This document shows positions 60,711 to 64,000 of a stretch of 64,000 nt of DNA, in pieces (position 1 is the stretch's first letter; each line of letters starts with the position of its first letter). The stretch comes from Prorocentrum cordatum (lineage: Eukaryota; Sar; Dinophyceae; Prorocentrales; Prorocentraceae), in assembly GCA_963575745.1 (NCBI GenBank), contig CAUYUJ010016713.1, positions 197,001 to 261,000 on the forward strand. The letters run 5' to 3'. The notes beneath the pieces were generated by a model that was given only the letters and a program-made list of their open reading frames with translations, was not told the DNA's origin and searched no databases. The position numbers were made by a program, and so were the translations under genes.

Positions 60711-62083
60711 GCTGGGCCGAGTGCTGATCGCGACGCCCGATCTCGACGTGTACGAGGAGGACTATCGAGCAGGATCGATGGGCGTGGATATTGCGCGAGT
60801 GGTTTTCAGTCCTGCGAGGTGGCCGCCCCCAGCAACAGTGCCACGCGCCCAGGTGCACAGGTTCCGAGATTCGAGCCCACTGGCCAGGAGTATGCAGCTA
60901 TGCGGGCAGCCGCCCGCTCCGAGGCCGAGAGGCTTTGGGTTGCCGACGACAGAGCGGGCGGCGGCCCAGGAGCGCCGATCCCAGACAACGAGTTCGTGCC
61001 GTTCGAGTCGATCGCCGGCGTGATGGCTGGGGTCGGCGGGGCTGCCGGGCCAGGGGCCGCGGCTGCGGGGGCCGCGCCTGCGGGGGCGGTGGTGCCGCTT
61101 GCGGCCTGGCCCGCAGCGCCGGCGCCCATCGCGGGCGGCCCCGCGCCAGGCCTTGCGCTGGCGCCAGCCCCGCCCGCGGCAGCGGCACCCGCTGTGCCCG
61201 AGCCCCCGCCGCCGGCTCGGGTGCGGCCGCAGGCGCGGCGCCCCAGGGGCGGCCGCCGGCCATCCCCGATGGCCTGCCGATCGCCGTCCCGGCGAACGGC
61301 CTGGCCCCCCTGGGGTGGAGCTGGCGCGCGCTGGAGGACCTGACGGGGCTCGTGGCGCACGGTGACGCGGTGGACATCGGCGCGGCGGGGGGCCCCACCC
61401 TCGCCGGCGGCGCCGGTCGCCGCCAGGTGGCCCTCCTGCCCAGCGGGCACTCGGTCTTTGTCGCCCTGGTGGCGGACACGGAGATCGAGCGCCTCAAGCG
61501 GGAGTTCAGGGGCTCGGATGCACGGACGCTGCCTGTGGCGAGGACCGCGATCGGCAGAGAGCGGTCGCGGGCCTCGGTCGTCACCGACTGCCGCGAAGAG
61601 GATGTCCAGGACTTCGGCGTGAAGGCCCCAAGGTCCGTGAAGTGGTGCGCGGCCTACCAGCAGCGTGACGGCGGGCCTGTGCTCCACTGGGAGATGTGGA
61701 AGAGCCGGCGCCGACTGCAGGACAGCGACTTCGGGGTGGCCGAGCACGAGACGCTGAGCAAGGTGGTCGAGCTGCTTGGCACCACCGACCAGGTGGACAT
61801 ATACAACCTGGCGGGAGTAGAGGTCGCGCGCCGGAAGCTCCAGCTGATCGAGCACTACTGGGACGAACGACGGCAGGAGCAGCAGCAGGCCAACTCCAAG
61901 CTGCCGCTGGACGAGGTGCAGGCCTTCATGGGAGGAGGCCGAGCCGCCAGCATGGCGCGTCCTGAAGTGCTGGACTAGGTGGCGAAGGAGCTGGAGAGGA
62001 TCGCAGGCATCAAGAAGAACGCGAGGAAGTTGCGGGAGGAGCAGGCCGCTTTGGCCAAAAAGGCTCCTCCCGCGAAGCGATGA
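60571..62083 (+). pseudogene. gag: Gag-like protein of the second element, broken
   Basis: The start MAAAAPPALPPPALDEWAFV is in one frame to about 60810. The frame then changes (SNSATRPGAQVPRFEPTGQE, ERLWVADDRAGGGPGAPIPD) until about 61230 and changes again (GHSVFVALVADTEIERLKRE, CAAYQQRDGGPVLHWEMWKS, TTDQVDIYNLAGVEVARRKL). A TAG at 61976-61978 interrupts it; beyond it the frame continues KELERIAGIKKNARKLREEQ to a TGA at 62081-62083. That TGA overlaps the ORF2 ATG. The C-terminal third is a conserved, recurrent dinoflagellate retroelement Gag-like sequence in my recollection. Two frameshifts and one stop make it non-functional. Confidence 0.7.
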
Positions 62084-63225
62084 TGCAGCAGCCGCCGCCG
62101 GGGCTCCCCGACCCGTGCGGCGTGACCGAGGGGATCGTGGCGGCTGGCGGGGACCGCAACCGGTCGCTGCTGCCGCTGCCGCTGCCAGCCTGGTGCTCGA
62201 CGGCGGCTGGGCGCACTGGCGGGCGTCGCAGCCGAGGCCGTGCTGCTGGGCGGGCGCGCCAGGCGGGGCTGCTCCGTGACCTGGTTCAGACCTTGAACCA
62301 GATGGGCGCTGGCGAGGATCAACTTCGTCGACGGCCCTTGGCGACACCGTGTCGCATCCAGGAGCTGGCGCTCGAGCACCTCGCCAGCTGCTGCGCAGAG
62401 CTGGGTAGCCCGCCGCCTGACCTCGCGGCCGACGCGGCCCTAAGGGAGCTGCAGGTCAGTCCAGCTTATGGCGCTGAAGAGCCCCAGACGCTGGCCCCTT
62501 TGGCATTCGACCTCGTCTCGCTGCTGAAGGCGGGTGCGATCGCGCGCCCTCTGGAGGATTCGCTCGGGCGGAACGGCCCCGGTGTTGTCGAGGCTTTTCT
62601 CGACGGCAAGGTTTTGCCAAGTCGGCTTGCTGCGGAGCGGAAGGCTGAAGCAAAGTTTCCCTAGCCCCACCTCGATCCCTGCCTGCGTGACCCAGCCCGT
62701 CGGGCGGCATTTGCTCGACGTTTGCTGGACGCTGGCATGCTCGACCTCGTTCCCGATTCGTTCGAAGTGCGAGAGGAAGTGGGCTTGTTTGCGGCGTGGA
62801 AAATGAATGGTTCGCAGAGGCTAGTCGTTGACTGTCGAGGCAGCAACTTTCATTTTGAAGATCCCGAGCACGTATCTTTGGCATCGGGTGCTAGTCTATC
62901 TTCCATTGAGATTCCTGAAGGGAAAATATGTGGATGTCAGGCGTTGATATTTGTGACGCATTCTATCACATGGGTTTTCCCTCCGCCCTCCGCCCCTTCT
63001 TCGTCCTCCCTCGCGCCCGGGCTGGAGACCTCGGGATCACTGAGCTGGAGGGACAGCCACAGCCTGTCATCGGTGTTGGCTCTTACCAAGGGTCGGCCCT
63101 CGTCTCCTGGCCTGATGCGGGTCGCCCGGAAATGGGCGGCACGGCGCCTCGCGGCGGCGCTCGTGCCGACGCTGCGCTGGCTGCCCTCGGAGCGCAACCC
63201 TGCTGATGCTCCCTCGCGGCGGCGC
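62080..63225 (+). pseudogene. RT/RNase H of the second element, broken and internally deleted
   Basis: The frame starts at the ATG overlapping the gag stop and is closed by TAG at 62662-62664. Past it the same frame reads the RT N-terminal part (DPARRAAFARRLLDAGMLDL, EEVGLFAAWKMNGSQRLVVD). After a frameshift near 62925, motif A appears as VDICDAFYHMGF (Asp codons 62946 and 62955). From 63070, in yet another frame, the text jumps to the end of RNase H (ALTKGRPSSPGLMRVARKWA, LPSERNPADAPSR). In the first element these two points are ~1190 bases apart, here ~125, so about 1.1 kb with RT motifs B and C and most of RNase H is missing. No J-domain follows. Confidence 0.75.
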
Positions 63226-64000
63226 GTGCCCATCGGCGTCCGCCTCCCGTTCGTCTGTGGCGCCGACTCTGTCGAGGGGAGCCGCTGGCCTGTTCGCGGC
63301 GGAGCCGAGGGCAGTCACCGCCGTGACTGCCAAGCCGTTGCTGCGGAGCTCCGCGAGCTGGACGCCGACGGCCCCGCCAGAGGCGGCCTTGCCGCGCGGC
63401 GACGGCGGCAGCCCGTGGCCCCCGTCAGGAGCGGGGACCAAGCGGCGCCTGCCTGCAGCTCGCCGGCCGCGGGCTGCCGCGCCGAAGGCCGCGCGGCCGC
63501 CGCCTCAGTTCGGCGCGCGCCGGGCGCGAGCTCAGCGGCGCCAGAAGCAGGAGGCCTCGCGGGGGGCTCCCCCGGCGGGGCGGACTCGCCTGCAGCAGCG
63601 CTCGGTGACTGCGCTGACTCTGGCCAAGTACGAGCTGGCCTGGCGCCGCTTCCTCGAGTGGCGGCGTCTGGCGCGCGGGCCCGAGGCAGTGCAGCTTCGG
63701 GGGCGCGAGGCTCGAGGGGCGACGTTCGAGGACCACCTCGACGACTGGCTGGCGCCCTGGATGGACGAGGAGTTCCTGAACGGCGAGCAGGCGTACGTCG
63801 GGTCGCAGATGATGGCCGTGGCGAAGTTCCACCTGCCTGCCTTCGGCAAGGCCGGGGGTCGCAACCTGCCGCGAGCGGGGCAGTCGCTCCGCGGGTGGCG
63901 CCGGCCCGCGCCGGGCCGCGCGCGCCTTCCGCTACCGTGGGAGGCGGTGGCGCTGCTCTCGGAGCAGCTGGCGCAGGACGGGTACTGGACGACAGCCGCG
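63206..64000 (+). CDS. Tyrosine recombinase of the second element (3' end outside window)
   Basis: The frame is open from the ATG at 63206, which lies inside the RNase H motif NPADAPSR in +1 relation, to the window end. An Ala/Arg/Pro-rich linker is followed by the core-binding (SAM-like) domain, TALTLAKYELAWRRFLEWRR (63605 on), DWLAPWMDEEFLNGEQAYVG and QMMAVAKFHLPAF, and the start of the catalytic domain (LPLPWEAVALLSEQLAQDGY). The catalytic Arg, Lys and Tyr lie beyond 64000. No stop is seen, in contrast to its gag and RT. Confidence 0.7.
   Translation, partial: MLPRGGACPSASASRSSVAPTLSRGAAGLFAAEPRAVTAVTAKPLLRSSASWTPTAPPEAALPRGDGGSPWPPSGAGTKRRLPAARRPRAAAPKAARPPPQFGARRARAQRRQKQEASRGAPPAGRTRLQQRSVTALTLAKYELAWRRFLEWRRLARGPEAVQLRGREARGATFEDHLDDWLAPWMDEEFLNGEQAYVGSQMMAVAKFHLPAFGKAGGRNLPRAGQSLRGWRRPAPGRARLPLPWEAVALLSEQLAQDGYWTTAA

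Larger units (their letters stand above)
60071..64000 (+). mobile_element. Second DIRS-like element, decayed, cut by the window end
   Basis: The order is ORF0 (60240), gag (60571), RT (62080), RNase H end (63070-63215) and tyrosine recombinase start (63206-64000), which repeats the plan of the 11-kb element. Sequence similarity to that element is low, so it is a different family. Gag and RT are broken; the recombinase is open as far as visible. The left end lies between the minisatellite (to 60070) and 60240 and cannot be fixed without another copy. The right end is outside the window. Confidence 0.8.

Overview
This is nuclear DNA of a eukaryote, most likely a dinoflagellate with a large, GC-rich, repeat-filled genome. 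The evidence is the high GC content, the many simple-sequence arrays, several non-LTR (LINE) remnants in different states of decay, two DIRS-type (tyrosine-recombinase) retroelements, a PPR gene of the type abundant in dinoflagellates, and a fragment of a PIF1-like helicase. I saw no rRNA or tRNA gene, no convincing spliced-leader sequence and no bacterial operon. Species cannot be read from the window. Family assignments below come from motifs I recognise in the translations, not from database searches.

Layout. 1-5.4 kb: repeats plus a short zinc-ribbon-like reading frame (687-956). 5.4-9.5 kb: a broken LINE (endonuclease tail, reverse transcriptase, C-terminal Cys/His motif) whose 3' end and adjoining CCT array are duplicated in tandem. 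10.2-11.0 kb: a decayed LINE 3' fragment on the minus strand. 11.254-21.751 kb: the centrepiece, an almost intact 10.5-kb DIRS-like element with split direct repeats (A1 ... B1-A2-B2), set in a CCT array. It encodes a small membrane protein, a Gag-like protein, an RT/RNase H protein carrying a J-domain, and a tyrosine recombinase. 22-23 kb: a CAT array and satellite framed by inverted repeats. 23.35-25.19 kb: an intact PPR gene, the best candidate for a host gene. 25.2-37 kb: tandem and dispersed repeats, including a 560-bp tandem duplication and a 147-bp insertion seen against its own empty paralogue. 37.2-41.2 kb: remnants of two LINEs. 42.7-44 kb: a ~77-bp satellite that truncates a minus-strand LINE (44-45.6 kb). 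46.4-47 kb: ~192-bp tandem repeats. 49.7-50.6 kb: a PIF1-like helicase pseudogene. 50.7-60 kb: further tandem repeats, a second CAT array, a short inverted-repeat element and a 27-bp minisatellite. 60.1-64 kb: the 5' part of a second, decayed DIRS-like element that runs off the window.

How the parts fit. In the large element the reading frames are packed end to start: the ORF0 stop overlaps the gag start (TGATG), the gag stop is two bases before the ORF2 start, and the recombinase frame lies +1 to ORF2 with overlap. The second element shows the same TGATG junction (gag/ORF2) and the same +1 relation, although its gag and RT carry stops, frameshifts and a ~1.1-kb deletion. Only the first element has the J-domain, so that domain was gained or lost within the group. 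The two halves of the CCT array that flank the first element match the two halves of an unbroken array at 8.49-8.77 kb, which therefore stands in for the empty insertion site.
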